Shown here: positions 24,447-36,609 of the stretch, in pieces | How the letters are laid out: each line of letters opens with the position of its first letter | Numbering within the stretch: the first letter of the stretch is position 1 | Assembly: GCA_050084985.1 (NCBI GenBank) | Contig: JBITNC010000001.1 | Location: 181,412,001 to 181,476,000, forward strand | Length of the DNA stretch: 64,000 nt | Source of the DNA: Nageia nagi | Taxonomy: Eukaryota; Pinophyta | Reading direction: 5' to 3' | Notes under the pieces: generated by a model | Seen by the model: only the letters and a program-made list of their open reading frames with translations | Database searches by the model: none | What the model was told of the DNA's origin: nothing | Made by a program: the position numbers and the translations under genes

Positions 24447-26374
24447 ACACTCACATATACACCAATGCTAACCTTGGTTCTCACACTAAGGATAAAAATC
24501 ATGATTTCTCTTGCCCCATGCTTGATAGGATAGTTTCTAGGTCTATTGATGTGTTTGAAACTAATGATGTACTTTTGCACATTATAGGTGCATGATAGAG
24601 GATATAGCATGTTATTCCCTTCTATACTTGCCTACATTCTTCTTTCATTGCATAGGAGTAGGCTACATAACTAAGGGTATGCATGTATGTATGTGGCATT
24701 CATTCTCTTATGTCATAACAAGATTGGGGGTATTTCATAACCTTTCTCAACTTGGTGATGAGATGCCATGGTTGAATGAGCCTCCTATTGAGATAAACAT
24801 TGGTACAAAAAGGTGCCACAAATTTTTTAGATTGGAATGTGAATCATTGGGAAAGATAAGAAAATGTATCATCATTTCTTAACAAGATTCAAAGAAATAT
24901 TTTCCTAGGATGATAGTGACATAATAGGATTATATAGAACCTTTGTGACTCATAATTTGGTGGTACAGGAGGATGCTAAGTTTATACAAAAGAAAAGAAG
25001 ATCAGTGCACCCAAAACATTATTTGCTAATTAAGAAGGAGATGTAAAAATATCACAAGGTAGGATTCATCAAGCTCATTGATTATTCATCTTGGTTAGAT
25101 AATATTATTCCATTTCTAAAATAAAATGGAGAAATCATATGTTGTACATATTTTAGATATGTAAACAAGGCTTATCCAAAGGTCAATTTTTCTTTTCCAC
25201 ACATTGACATAATTGTGGATTCTACAAAATGACATGAGATGTTGTCATTCATGGATGGTTTCTTAGGATACAATCAAATCAATATCAAAAAATAAGATCA
25301 TAAGATATTATTCACAATACCTTGGGGAATATTTTGTTACATAGTCATACCTTTTGCCCTAAAAAATGCAAGGGAAACCTTCCAAAGAGCAATGGTAACT
25401 ATGTTTCATAATCTCATCCTAAATCATTTAAGGTTTATGTTGATGATATTCTTGCTAAATTAACTAAGAAAAAAAATCACTTAGAGAACTTACAATTCAT
25501 TTTTTGAAATAATAAGATAATTTAACTTGAAGCTAAATCCCAAGAAATGCATTTTTAGGGTATCTAGTGGTAAGTTGCATGGTTACATTATATCTACAAG
25601 AGGCATAGAGATGAACTCTAAAAAGGTTAAAAATATAATGGATATGCCTCCATTAAGAAATATTATATAGATTATAAGTCTACAAAGAAAGTTACAAGTA
25701 AGTAAAAGGTTCATGGCTTAGTTAGCAAATAGAATAACTCCATTCTCTTACTTTCTCAAGAAGGGAAATTAGTTCTATGGAAAAAAGAGTGCTAAAAGGC
25801 ATTTGAAGATATCAAAAGCTATTTGCAACCTTCTATTTTGTAGCCATTTGATCATACCAAGTCCCTATAATTATATATATTAGCTACAAATAAGGTTATT
25901 GGGATAGTCCTTATACAACTTGATAATGACAATAGACAATGGTTTATGTACTATTTTTCCAAGACACTATAGAATGTAGAAATCAATTACAAACCAATAG
26001 AGAATTTGTGTTATGTTATAGTCTACACAAATAAAAAATTGAGGCACTACAAGATCACCAACACTACCATTATTGTGTCTCAATTTGATCCATTAAGGTA
26101 CTTGATATCAAAACCACAATTTTAAGGAAGACTATCCAAGTGGATAATGGAACTCCAAGAGTTTGATCTTCTCTACACATGTAAAAAGAAGTCAAGGGAA
26201 AGGTTATAGTTGATATGCCTATAGCAGCACCATGTGATGAAAATAGTAACAAGAATGAGCTTAAGGCACTAGTTGAGAGTAGTGTGAGAAAAACACATGG
26301 ATAGTATTCTTTGATGGCTCCAACTATTTGCAAGGGACTAGGGAAAGAATTGTGTTATTATCCCCTAAAGATGG
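24447..26374 (+). pseudogene. Element D, first part: protease-RT linker, RT, RNase H, start of aRNH
   Basis: Plus-strand Pol of a Tat-like element. From about 24780 it reads 'EPPIEINIGTKRCHKFFRLE', the linker before RT. RT blocks follow: 'YHKVGFIKLIDYSSWLDN', 'DSTK*HEMLSFMDGFLGYNQ', then VYVDDILA near 25435-25460 in a shifted frame, so the catalytic Asp pair is kept. The archaeal-type RNase H begins 'IVFFDGSNYLQGT' near 26300 and stops at 'LLSPKDG' (26374), where the 5' LTR of G starts. It resumes at 34957. The first 200-330 bp (24447-24780) are unclear: they may be D linker or flanking sequence. Gag and protease of D are not in the window. Confidence 0.75.
26370..26374 (+). other. Left target-site duplication of element G
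   Basis: GATGG directly before TGTAGACAC at 26375. The right copy at 34957-34961 is AATGG, one G-to-A change apart. Five-base duplications are standard for Ty3/gypsy integrases. Confidence 0.75.
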
Positions 26375-26975
26375 TGTAGACACATAAAATTGAATTATTA
26401 ATTATTAATAATTCATTTTAGAGTATCAATGATATGTAATGTAAAGAATTAGTTAGAAAAATACCCAATGCTATGTAATATATGTAATGGACCATTGTAC
26501 TATGTACAAGGGGTCAAAAAGATCTAAGTCATGTAAATATGTTTTCATATATAAAGGCATCAAAGATGATCAAAAAGTTTACATGAAAATGAATATAAGG
26601 AGGATTCTAGAGATATTTTAGCAAATGTTATATTACTATAAAATTCACAAATATTAATTCTAAATTATATATTATGTTTGCAATATGATGAATCTTTTGT
26701 TCACTCATCATTACATTCTTTTTTGCATATATGTTATTGCATATTTTAGGCTACTAACAGCAAATTTCATCTCGGCCATCAATAGCTTATGCATGAATGA
26801 ATGTATGCTCATGTTTTATGGATGTTTCTCTTAATTAATTAAGCATGTGCATTAATTAAAGGTACATATAATTTTGTTATTTATTATGACAATATTTCAA
26901 ATATATGTGATAATAAAAACATTATAGCCAAATAGTGCATCAATTTCCATATATATGCATTATTTTGGGTCTACA
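26375..26975 (+). repeat. 5' LTR of element G (601 bp)
   Basis: It starts TGTAGACACATAAAATTG and ends ..TTTTGGGTCTACA. It aligns without net length change to 34356-34956, at roughly 85-88% identity by eye. A TATA-like TATATAAA is at 26548-26555. The following TTTTGGTCAACC (26976-26987) is the only primer-site candidate; I cannot match it to a tRNA. Confidence 0.88.
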
Positions 26976-28255
26976 TTTTGGTCAACCTATTAATTCAATT
27001 TATGTTTCCCTTTTAGAAAAGTCTCACAAAATCTCTATCATGGAGATATGCTAGTAGCATTATGTACTTCTATTCTTAGGCTATCAGTAGTATAGAAATG
27101 GAACAAATTGCATAGTTCCTTCAATAATTGAACACAAACATGGACAAATTATGGAAACAAATGGTGATAACCACCAATTTAAGTAGTTGAGCATCTAGAA
27201 TATCATTCAATTTGGACCTACAAATATCACACAATAACAAAATCTAGATGAATGTGATGGTATCTTCATTTCACCCTTGACTATGGAGATTTGTAATTTT
27301 TCTCTACCACTCAACCACAAGTCCCCAAGGTTTGAGATGTTTAGTGGAAAATGGGATCCTAAACAACATCTTACCAACTTTTAGGAGGAGTGCTTATTGA
27401 AGTTGGGATCAAAAGAGGAATTGATAGCAAAATTCTTCCCAAGGAAACTAAAAGGTGACACTAATCAATGGTTTTATAGCCTACCTAGTGGATCAATTGA
27501 TTCTTTTTTAGCATTGGTCAAAGTCTTCATGGGACAATATAAGCACAACATCAAAGAATAAAGTTATGTTTTATAATTATTTGTAATTCAGTAAGGAAGT
27601 AATGAAACCTTAGAGAAATACACCCCATAGTTCAAAAATGTATAGCAATCAATTCAAAGCAAATTAGATGAGAATGAAATTTATACTATTTTTCATGAAT
27701 ATATCATACCTATTCTTAATTTACATTCTCTTAGTGCTAAAGATATTGGTTTTGGAGTATTAGTTCAATAATTATTACAAAAATAGAAGGCATTATTGGC
27801 ATTAGGTGAGCTCAAGTATACACCTAGTTCTTTTGTTAAAGAAAATAGACCATATGCCAAGAAAGAAGAGAAAATGGTGCATATGGTTGATAAACATGCT
27901 TCTCCTCCAAAATTGTAATGATACACCACCACAAAGGAGAACACATACATATTTCCTATTCAACCACACTTTATTCTAAGGATGATGATGCTCTTATGGG
28001 ACAATTTGATGCTTATTACACTTACCATTAATGAAAATGGCATGCCATAATTTTTTGTAAAACATTGGAGGCAACTATATTGGATCATATTGATAAAGGA
28101 AAATATCAAATTGATGAAACTATTACCAATTAAGGTCCTACAATCAACACAATCATGATGGAAAAATAAGTTTGTGATGGTTTGAAAAGAAGATGCCCAC
28201 ACCATGTTCCAAATCTAGTTAAAATAGGACAAGTATCCCACCTGATCCTAAAGTA
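26976..28255 (+). pseudogene. Leader and Gag of element G (broken)
   Basis: After about 300 bp of leader the plus strand reads 'PRFEMFSGKWDPKQHLTNF', 'LIAKFFPRKLKGDTNQWFYS' and 'SFLALVKVFMGQYKHNIKE'. This is the capsid-like Gag of Tat elements, as in C ('PFKGKEDPKEHL', 'FPMTLAGQALDWYNSLP'). The helix repeat and the 'LPSGSIDSF' motif sit in the expected order. The C-terminal third is heavily decayed and the zinc knuckle is not recognisable. Stops mark many Gln positions. Confidence 0.7.
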
Positions 28256-28261
28256 TATAGC

Positions 28262-28760
28262 ATGATTGATCAATTAAAAAATACACCTACAAAAATTAGT
28301 TTATATGATCTTATTTCTACTTCTCAAGTACATAGGGATTTATTATATGCTTTATTTAAAAATGAAATTGTCCCTACTAATATCTTAGCTACTATATTTT
28401 CTAAAAAACTTAGAACCATTAAAGAATATGATGTTATTTCTTTTTACAAGTCTAAAAAGCTCAATAAAGAATTACTTGATGAATGCTTAGCTTTATATGT
28501 TACACCTATGGTTGATGGATGGGAAATTAAGAGAACAATGGTAGATAATGGCTCAGCTTTAAATGTATGTTCTCATCATTTTTTGATATAATTACAAGAA
28601 AAAGGTGTAGATATCCCTCCATTAGAAGAATCTACCTTTAGGATTAGGGTCTAAGATAGGTCATCAAAGAAACCATTAGGAATAGCAACAATCATGATAA
28701 CTATAGGTGTCAAGACTATAATAGCCAAATTTTAGGTTGTAAAATCCAAATTATCATACA
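28262..28760 (+). pseudogene. Protease of element G
   Basis: The open piece 28262-28591 begins 'MIDQLKNTPTKISLYDLIST', the conserved segment before protease in Tat polyproteins, and contains 'TMVDNGSALNVCSHHFL', the D-x-G-S active-site loop with Asp and Gly kept. After a stop it continues with 'GIATIMITIGVKTIIAKF' and 'SYNIFLGRPWLHDMNVVPST', the second conserved protease block (LGRPW). This is the best protease active site on the plus strand. Confidence 0.8.
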
Positions 28761-29879
28761 ACATATTTTTGGGGAGGCCTTGGCTTCATGATATGAATGT
28801 AGTTCCTTCCACATTACATGGTAGATTGAAGTTCAAATTTCAAGGTGAAGTGCATACAATCATAGAAGCTCCTTAACCATATGCACTATGTAATGCCATT
28901 GATTTTGTGGATGTTATAATGTTAACTCCATGATATGAGATTGAGCCTCTAAAATGTACTACATTGAGGGAAAATACATATAAATAGGTTCAAATAACAA
29001 AAATAGGGATGGGAACCTATAGACTTGACAACATGGACCTATTTACATCCATTAAAGACTTAGTATAGCCCAATATTTTTGTTGTTGAGGGGCCATCAAT
29101 AGCATGTAATTCTTCTATATGGCCACTAATGGTGCAAAAATGATGGATATAATGATCATTTTTACTTCTTCTTGTCTAAAATGATAGATCAATCAACCTC
29201 AATGGACATGCTATCATATTCTGACATTGGTAAGATCTTTCCATATTCTTTTTTTCATAAGTATATGGTTCAAAATTACAAATACAAAGGAGGAGGATTA
29301 GGTAAAATTGAATAAGGAATGCCTACTTTCCCTAATGATTCTAGTGCACAAATAAACAAAAAGGGCTTAGGTAGTGATGGTAAGGAAAAACAAACATGGG
29401 TTCCCATTAAGTTTGTTAAAGAATGTAATATGATTGAATTGTCTAAAGATATTGATGTAGATTCATCGATTGATGATTCTATACCTCTTGAATTTGATTA
29501 TTTTAGTATTGATTATGATCTTCTTGAATACTTTAGGGCACATTCAGAATTTTCCAAATCCAGTTATAAATGAAAAGCAAGTTATATCCTTAATGAGTAT
29601 GCTTATTTTGGTCAAGAGATCAATTTTCATGAAGTATTGTAGGTACAACCATTAGATGTAGCTAATGATGAAGTACCAAGGATAGAAGAATTGATATTCC
29701 TATTCCAAAATGAAGAGGACCTTACATTTTCACAAGATGAGTTGATCCATATCAATATTACCACTTTGGATGAAGAGTGATTGATACAAATTGGAGAAAC
29801 TCTACCTCCTTTATAGCAACAAAGGTATAAAAATAAGTGTATTGATCATTCTAAAGTTTTTGCTTGGTATCATGATGAT
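28761..29879 (+). pseudogene. Protease-RT linker of element G with G-patch-like segment
   Basis: A weakly conserved Pol linker. Near 29270-29330 it reads 'YKYKGGGLGKIE*GMP', and a short distance later 'NKKGLGSDGKEK'. The GxGLGxxxQG plus later GLG pattern resembles a G-patch, with a stop at the Gln. Element C has the same arrangement at 55200-55310. Open pieces 29319-29573 and 29880 onward are acidic linker and RT start. No catalytic role is implied. Confidence 0.5.
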
Positions 29880-31190
29880 ATGTTAGGATTAAAACCTTCC
29901 TTTTTTATGTATAATTTACCATTAAAAGAAGGAGCTAATCCAACCAAGAAAAAGCAAAGAAAAATGCACCCTTCCAAGGTATTATTATTCAAGAAAGAAA
30001 TTGAAAAATACTTGAATGCTAGATTCATAAGGCCTATTGATTATTATGATTGGATGGCTTATATTGTTCCTATTTTCAAACCAACTAGTGAGATCTAGGT
30101 ATGTACTAATTTTTATGATAATAATAATGCTTATCCAAAAGATGATTTTCCATTGCCAAATATTGATATGATTATGGATAGTATAGCTAGTTATAATACA
30201 TTATCATTCATGAATCGATTTTTTGGTTATAAACAAGTTTTTATTAACCCTGTTGATCAACATAAAATAGCTTATAATACTCCATGGAATAATTTTTGTT
30301 AAAATATTATGCCCTTTGGAATTAAAAATGTAGGAGCTACATATCAAAAAGCAATGATCACTATTCTTCATGAGCACATTCATAAAATCATGGAGGTGTA
30401 TGTTGATGATATCTTAGTCAGATCTAAGCAAAGTCAAGATAATTTACAAGCACTTGAGGAGGTCTTCAAATTTTGAAAAGGTAAAAACTAAGACTCAAAG
30501 CTCAAAAATGTGTATTTGGAGTTACTTTTAGAAAATTATTAGGGTTTATGGTTTCTAATAGAGGAATATAAGTAGATCCTAAGAAAGTAAAAGTCATTGT
30601 TAGTATGCCTCCACCTAAAAACTTGAAATAATTAAGGAGTCTCCATGGTAAAATAAATTTACTTAGAAGATTCAATTCACAATTTGGATACAAGTGTAAG
30701 CCATTCATTTATTTTCTTAAGAAAGATGTCAAATTTGTATGGGATGAAAAGTACCAAAAAGCATTTGAGGATATTAAATAATATTTTCTCAATCCACCAA
30801 TACTAGTTCCTATAGACTTCTCCAAACTTGCCTATTTATATCTCTCAACCACATTATATGCATTAGGATCAATGCTTTGTCAAAAGGATTCAGAATATAA
30901 AGAGAAATCCATCTATTCTCTTTGTAAGACATTGATCGATTATGAGACTAGATATACTTTCATGGAAAAACTTTGTTATGGTATTGTATTTACTACTAAA
31001 AAATTAAGACATTATTTGTTATATTGCACTATATTTGTTTTTAGTCCTATTAATCCATTGACATACCTTATGGCTAAGTAACATTTGTTAGGTAGGGTGG
31101 CAAAATGGTTGATGTTGTTACAGGAGTTTGATATCAATGTGGTAAAGTAGAAATCCATCAAAGGTCAAGTAATTGCATATTTGATAGCTA
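29880..31190 (+). pseudogene. RT and classical RNase H of element G
   Basis: RT starts near 'LPLKEGANPTKKKQRKMHPS' and runs through 'YPKDDFPLPNIDMIMDSIAS', 'MPFGIKNVGATYQKAMITIL' and 'VYVDDILVRSKQSQDNLQAL' (30390-30450), so the catalytic YVDD box is intact. A frameshift follows near 30475. RNase H is visible at 30872-31081 as 'TLIDYETRYTFMEKLCYGIV' and 'KLRHYLLYCTIFVFSPINPL'. Near 31150 it ends with 'GQVIAYLIANF'. Stops are scattered; length and order are normal. Confidence 0.82.
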
Positions 31191-31344
31191 ATTTCATTCA
31201 AGATAAGAAATATTCCATTAAGAATTTCTTGACATATTTAAAGAGGAGCCATGCCATCAACAACATGATGACTTGATAGAACACTTTTAGTAGCATTATT
31301 TTTATGAAATCTCCATCCCAAATAAATACATATGTCTCACGAAA

Positions 31345-31780
31345 GATGAGCCCACTATCTGGATGTTGTATTTTGATGGTTCCAAATGTTCTTATGAAGA
31401 AGGAGTAGGTATTATCTTAGTGTATCCTACAAATGAGGTAGTCCCTATGGCATACAAGCTTGGTTTTGATTGTACAAATAATATGGCTAAATATGAGGCT
31501 CTAATATTGGGATTGAAAGCTGTTGTCACTTTGAAAATTAAGGATATAGAGATATATGGAGATTCACAACTTTTTATTAACCAAGTACATGATATTTTTT
31601 ATACTAAGGATGAAAATTTGATGCCTTATAAACTTTTGGTGAATGATTTATTGGATTAGTTTGATAGATATACTATTTAGAATATTCCAAAAACTAATAA
31701 TAGGTATGCTGATGCAATGGCAAGTGTAGCTTCCCTTGCACCAATTGAGATTGAATATGAATAGATTATCCTTACAATTC
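31345..31780 (+). pseudogene. Archaeal-type RNase H of element G
   Basis: The longest open stretch (31363-31659) reads 'MLYFDGSKCSYEEGVGIILV', 'DCTNNMAKYEALILGLKAVV' and 'IEIYGDSQLFINQVHDIFY'. The DG, YE and GDS catalytic residues are all present. The downstream piece 'NNRYADAMASVASLAP' keeps the last conserved Asp. It is almost the same as F at 18345-18790 and lies between classical RNase H and integrase. Confidence 0.85.
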
Positions 31781-33118
31781 ATAAGTTAAGCTCTTATTAT
31801 TACATAGACCATATGTATAACATTTAGACTTATCTTATTATAGAAGAGAATGATTTCAAAATTGGTACTTTGACATCTATAATTATTTGAAGCACTAAAT
31901 AGTTCCAAAGAAGTTTGATAAAAATGAAAGGATAAAATTGAAGATAACTACAATAAAATATGTCATCAATGGAGAGGTTTAATATAGAAGGTCATTTTAT
32001 GGTGAATTATTAAGATGTTTTATGTAATACAAGATAGCTATTATCCTAGAACAATCTCATGATGGCTTATGTGGTGGTCACTTCCATGCAAAAGCACTAT
32101 ATACCAAAATTCTAAGGATTAGGTATTATTGACCTACTATGGAAGAGGATTGTAAACCCCATGTGAAAACTAGTTTGTAATACCAAAAACATTCAAATCT
32201 AGAGAATCAACCCCCAAGAATTATACTTTATTATTTCTCCATGGCCATTTGCTACTTGGGGCATAGATTTGATTGGTATGATTAATTCTCAATCTAAGGA
32301 AGGACATAAATTTTTCATTAATGCTATTGAGTTCACGACCAAATGGGTGGAAACTATCCTAATGAAATCATTTAGTCAAGCTAAAATCATTGCATTCCTC
32401 ATCGAAAATATCATCACAAGGTTTGGTGTATCATAAAGATTGATCATGGATAATGTCCCAAATTTCAAAGGTAAATACATGAAAGCATTTTGTAAAAAGT
32501 TTCATATTATGCAAACCTTTTCTTCCATATACTAACATTAAGGAAATGGTCAAGCTAAATCCATATATAAGATAATCAAGAACATTTTTTCTAAAACATG
32601 GGATAAATACAAGAGGGATTAGCATGAGCATTTACCATATGTATTATGGGCATACATAACTAGTGTTCATACAACCATTAGGGTAACAATGTTTTCATTA
32701 GTATATGGGGATGAGGTCATTTTCCCATTAGAATTGTAAATCCCTCCCTTAGGATTTCCTTACAAGGTGATATTTCAAATGAAGATGCAAGAAAAGGAAG
32801 ATTACAATAGCTATATTATTAGATGAGAAAAGGATCAGAGCCATTCAACATCAAAATGTGTACCATGCAAAACTCAAAAGAGCATTTGGTAAGAAGATTA
32901 AAGTAAAATAATTCAAAGTGGGAAATATAGTGTTAAAAGAGAACATAAATAAGATAGCAACAAATGATGAAGAAAAAAAGAAATTTGAACCTAATTGGCT
33001 AGGCCCATTTATTGTCATTGAAGCAACAAGTTCAGGTGCATATAGATTATCATCCATGGATGGTAAGGAGGAACCAAATATAATTAATGCCATCCATATT
33101 AAACATTTTTATGCCTAG
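31781..33118 (+). pseudogene. Integrase of element G (catalytic Glu replaced)
   Basis: The HHCC finger is partly kept ('HDGLCGGHFHAKAL' near 32055); one Cys of the CxxC pair reads as Tyr or stop. The core has 'WGIDLIGMINSQSKEGHKF' with the first Asp and 'MDNVPNFKGK' with the second. The third catalytic position is Lys: 'GNGQAKSIYKIIKN' against 'GNGQAEATNK' in F. The C-terminal module at 32918-33118 is open ('KFEPNWLGPFIVIEATSSGA') and ends 'IKHFYA'. Stops are frequent. Confidence 0.82.
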
Positions 33119-33249
33119 AGATGATAGCTTCTTTCCCTTCAATTCATCCCACTCATGAGTAAGGCACACATATTTTTTATTTTTATTAAAATTTTGAGAT
33201 AGCCATGATGCTAGCAAAGTGTGTTACTATCCACATGATGTTAATGTAT

Positions 33250-33800
33250 GTAGACCATGAACATAAAATGCAAGGTCATCAATGGCCAACGACATGAATA
33301 GTGAGAGTTCACTCACTTAAAATATAAAGTGGTGATACAATTGTAAGCAAGATGTATACATTGGATCATCTCCAATGGATGATGCAACTTGCTATGTATC
33401 CACATAATTTTTTCTTTGAACCATACAAAGCATAATATCTTTAGGTCATACATATAAAATGTATGATCATTAATGGCCAACTACATGGCTAGTGAGATTT
33501 CACTCACTTAAAAGTAAGTTGATGATATAGCCATAAGCAAGATGTTGATATTGGCTCATCCCTAATGGATGATGTAACTTTATATGTATCCACATGGTTT
33601 TTCTTTGAACCATATAAAGCATAATGTATTTGGGTCATAGACATAAAATGTATGACTATCGATGACCATCAACATGGATAGTGAAAGTTCACTCACTTAA
33701 AATACAAATTGATGATGCAAACATAAGTAGATTACTAACATTAACTCATCATCAATGGACAATGTGACTCATGTTGCATATACCTTATTTTTATGTAGGG
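33250..33800 (+). repeat. 190-bp tandem repeat, three units (element G 3' UTR)
   Basis: Units are marked by ATAAAATG at 33263, 33453 and 33643, exactly 190 bp apart. Shared blocks are GTTCACTCACTTAAAA, CATCTCCAATGGATGATG and TTTGAACCATACAAAGCATA. The last unit is cut after the AATGTGACTCATGTTGCATA part. Element F has two units. Confidence 0.88.
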
Positions 33801-34340
33801 TATTGCTAACACTTCATTGTAAGTATCTATATCTCAAATAACAAAAGAAAATACACATGATACTACATTTTTAGTGATGTGCTCATTGTTTCCACACTAT
33901 TAGAGATGTTCATTTCCTTCACATTTCATCTTAGATAAATCATATCCCCTTTATTTCAAAGCATGGACATAATTGCAAGTGGTTCCTAAGCATTATACAT
34001 AATGAAATGACCAAATTCATAGTTGAAACAACATAAGGGGAAAAAAGACATATTCATATCCAACATTGGATATGTAACCATATAACTACCTAATAGGATA
34101 GTCATTTCCACACATATAAATAACACAATTCTTGCAAATATAGACTTATTCATATTTTACCTTGGTTTCATCATTCAAGGATTTTTCTTGGGGAATCCAA
34201 GCCAAAAGGGGGAAATAAAGGTTCCTCTTTTTCATCACCAACAACAAGGGGTAGTGCAACAACAAGTTCAAAGTTATCAAAAAATATTTCTTCTATACTT
34301 CTTCTTTAGACATGTAATTTCATTGCTTCAATCATAGCTC

Positions 34341-34355
34341 CAAAGATGGGTAAAA
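34341..34355 (+). promoter_or_regulatory. Polypurine tract of element G
   Basis: CAAAGATGGGTAAAA directly precedes the 3' LTR. It differs from the F tract (CAAAGAGGGGCAAAA) at two positions, G to T and C to T. Confidence 0.8.
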
Positions 34356-34956
34356 TGTAGATGCCTAAAATTGAATTATTATTTATTAATAATTCAATTT
34401 AGATCATCAATGAAATGTAATGTAAAGAAGGGGTTAAAACAATACCCAATGCTATGTAATCTATATAATGGACCATTGTACTATGTATAAGAGGTCAAAA
34501 AGATCTAAGTCATGTAAATATGTTTCCATATATAAAGGTATCAAAGATGACCAAAAACATTATGGAAAAATGAATATGAGGAGGATTCTAGAGAGATTTT
34601 AGAAAATGTTATATTACTATGTTATTCGTAAATATTATTTCTAAATTACATCTTGTGTTCACAATCTGATGAATATTTTGTTTGCTCATCACTACATTCT
34701 TTATTGCATCTATGTTATTATGTATTTTATGCCACTAACAACATAGTTGATCTAAGCTACCAACAACATGTGCATGAATGAATGTATGCTTGTGTTTTAT
34801 GGATGTTTCTCTTAACAGATTAAGCATCTGAATTAATTAAAGGTACATATATTTTTATTATTCATTATTTTCATATTTTAGATATATGTGATAATAAAAA
34901 TATTATAGCAAAATAGTGCATCAATTTCCATATATATGCATTATTTTATATCTACA
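34356..34956 (+). repeat. 3' LTR of element G (601 bp)
   Basis: It starts TGTAGATGCC and ends ..TTATATCTACA, and is the same length as the 5' LTR. It is followed by AATGG (34957-34961), the right target duplication, and then by the second half of the element D RNase H. TATATAAA is at 34529-34536. Confidence 0.88.
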
Positions 34957-36609
34957 AATGGTATGATTCTTATGGCCTATAAATTAAATTTTGATGCATA
35001 AACAACATGGCTAAGTATGAGGCTTTAGTATTATGGTTAAAGGCATCAATTAACCTTGGAATAAATCACTTGAAATTCTATGGTGATTCATAGCTTATCA
35101 TAAATCAAATCAATTAGTTTACAACACAAAATATGAGAAATTACATCCATACAAGGATCTAGTAACTATAATGATTCAAATATGCTTCACATAGATTCAT
35201 TTTGAAAAAATTTCAAGGAAACACAATAGATTTATGGATGCTATGGCTAATGTTTCTTCATTAACACCTATCTCAATTGAAGATGAGGAAACTATTATAA
35301 AAATCAATAGCCTTAGATATTGTTCTTTTCTTTTTGATGATAAATTCCAAGGGTTCTTCAAGAGAGGACCATTCATATGTGTTATTCTCCCACTGTACAC
35401 ATGGTATGCTGATATCTATAATTATCTCAAGCAAGAAAAGATTCTAAATTCAAGCCAATCTATGTTCCTTAAGTAAAGGCTTAAAATGTATGGCTAGAAG
35501 GTATGTAATATTGGTGATATTATTTACAAAAGCTCATTTGATGGTTCTTTTCTAAGATGTCTAAATGAAACTGAAGCAAATAACACTATGAAACAAGTAT
35601 ACGATATAATAAATAAGGTTCATTTAAATGGTAAAGAAATTTATCATAAGCTCCTAATACTAGGTTACTATTGGCTATATATGGAAAAGTATTGCATTGT
35701 ACATATTGAAAAATATGAAAAGTGTCAAAAGCATTCTAACTTGAAATAGGATCCTTCAAGTGAATTAGCCATAATGATATCACCTTAGCCTTTTGCTATT
35801 TTGGCCTTTGATGTAAATTGAGTTATCCATCCCAAATATAGTGAGGGATTCAAATTCATCCTAGTAGCTACAAAATACTTCACAAAGTGGACAAAATTAA
35901 TACCTTTGAGATCCTCTAAAAGGTCTCAAATTATGAAATTCATGGATGAAAATATCATAGCTAGATTTGGTGTTCCATCTCATGTCATCATGGATAATAG
36001 AAATAACTTCAAAAGTAAGTAAAGGAATTTTGCAAAAGTTTTGATATCAAAAAAAGGTTCTCATCTATATATTATCTATAAGGTAATGGACAAGCAAAAG
36101 TAACTAACAAGATAATAGTCAATATTTTGTGTAAGATAGTTAAGAAAAATAACAAAGATTAGCATTCACAACTTATATATGTATTATGGACATACATAAT
36201 AAGAATCAAATTAGCTATAGGTTGTACTCCACTTTCATTGGTCTATGGAGATGAGGCAATCTTACCATTAGAGGTATAAATACCATCATTAAGGGTGTCT
36301 CTAAAAGGCATCATTGATTGGGAAGAGAAATGAAAAGAAAGATTAAGGATGCTAAAAAGATTAGATGAAAGGAGATTCCATGCCTTAGAACATCTCAAAG
36401 CTTATAACAAAAGAGCCAAGAAATCATATGGAAAGAATATTGTACCAAGAGAGTTCCAAGTGGGTGATCTAGTACTCAAGGAGAATCATCACAAGTCATA
36501 TGCTAAAAAGATAAACAAAGATAAGTTTAAGACCAATTAGATTGGTCCCTACATAATCAATACCAAGTATCCAAATAATGCATAGAGATTGGCAATATTT
36601 GATGGTAAA
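34957..36609 (+). pseudogene. Element D, second part: end of aRNH and integrase
   Basis: After LTR G the RNase H of D resumes ('MILMAYKLNFDA', then 'ITLGINHLKFYGDS' style blocks near 35050-35090). The linker piece 35234-35476 reads 'MDAMANVSSLTPISIEDEET'. Integrase follows: 'CEKCQKHSNLK' type finger near 35715, first Asp in 'AFDVN', 'FTKWTKLIPLRSSKR', second Asp in 'IIARFGVPSHVIMDN', and 'GNGQAKVTNK' with Lys at the catalytic Glu. The C-terminal piece 36349-36540 has 'REFQVGDLVLKENHH'. At 36609 it is cut inside 'LAIFDGK' by the LTR of element B. Confidence 0.75.

Larger units (their letters stand above)
26375..34956 (+). mobile_element. Element G: complete but decayed Tat-like Ty3/gypsy element nested in D
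   Basis: Both 601-bp LTRs, gag, protease, RT, RNase H, archaeal-type RNase H, integrase, a 3' UTR with 190-bp repeats and a polypurine tract are present in normal order on the plus strand. The insertion splits the archaeal-type RNase H of element D in the same reading sense. Target duplications are GATGG and AATGG. All coding parts have stops, so it cannot move by itself. Confidence 0.88.

Noticed and set aside
24592-24882. 96-codon plus-strand frame taken as a separate membrane-like protein
   Set aside because: Its second half matches the protease-RT linker of element D ('INIGTK..'); the hydrophobic first half has no support as an independent gene.
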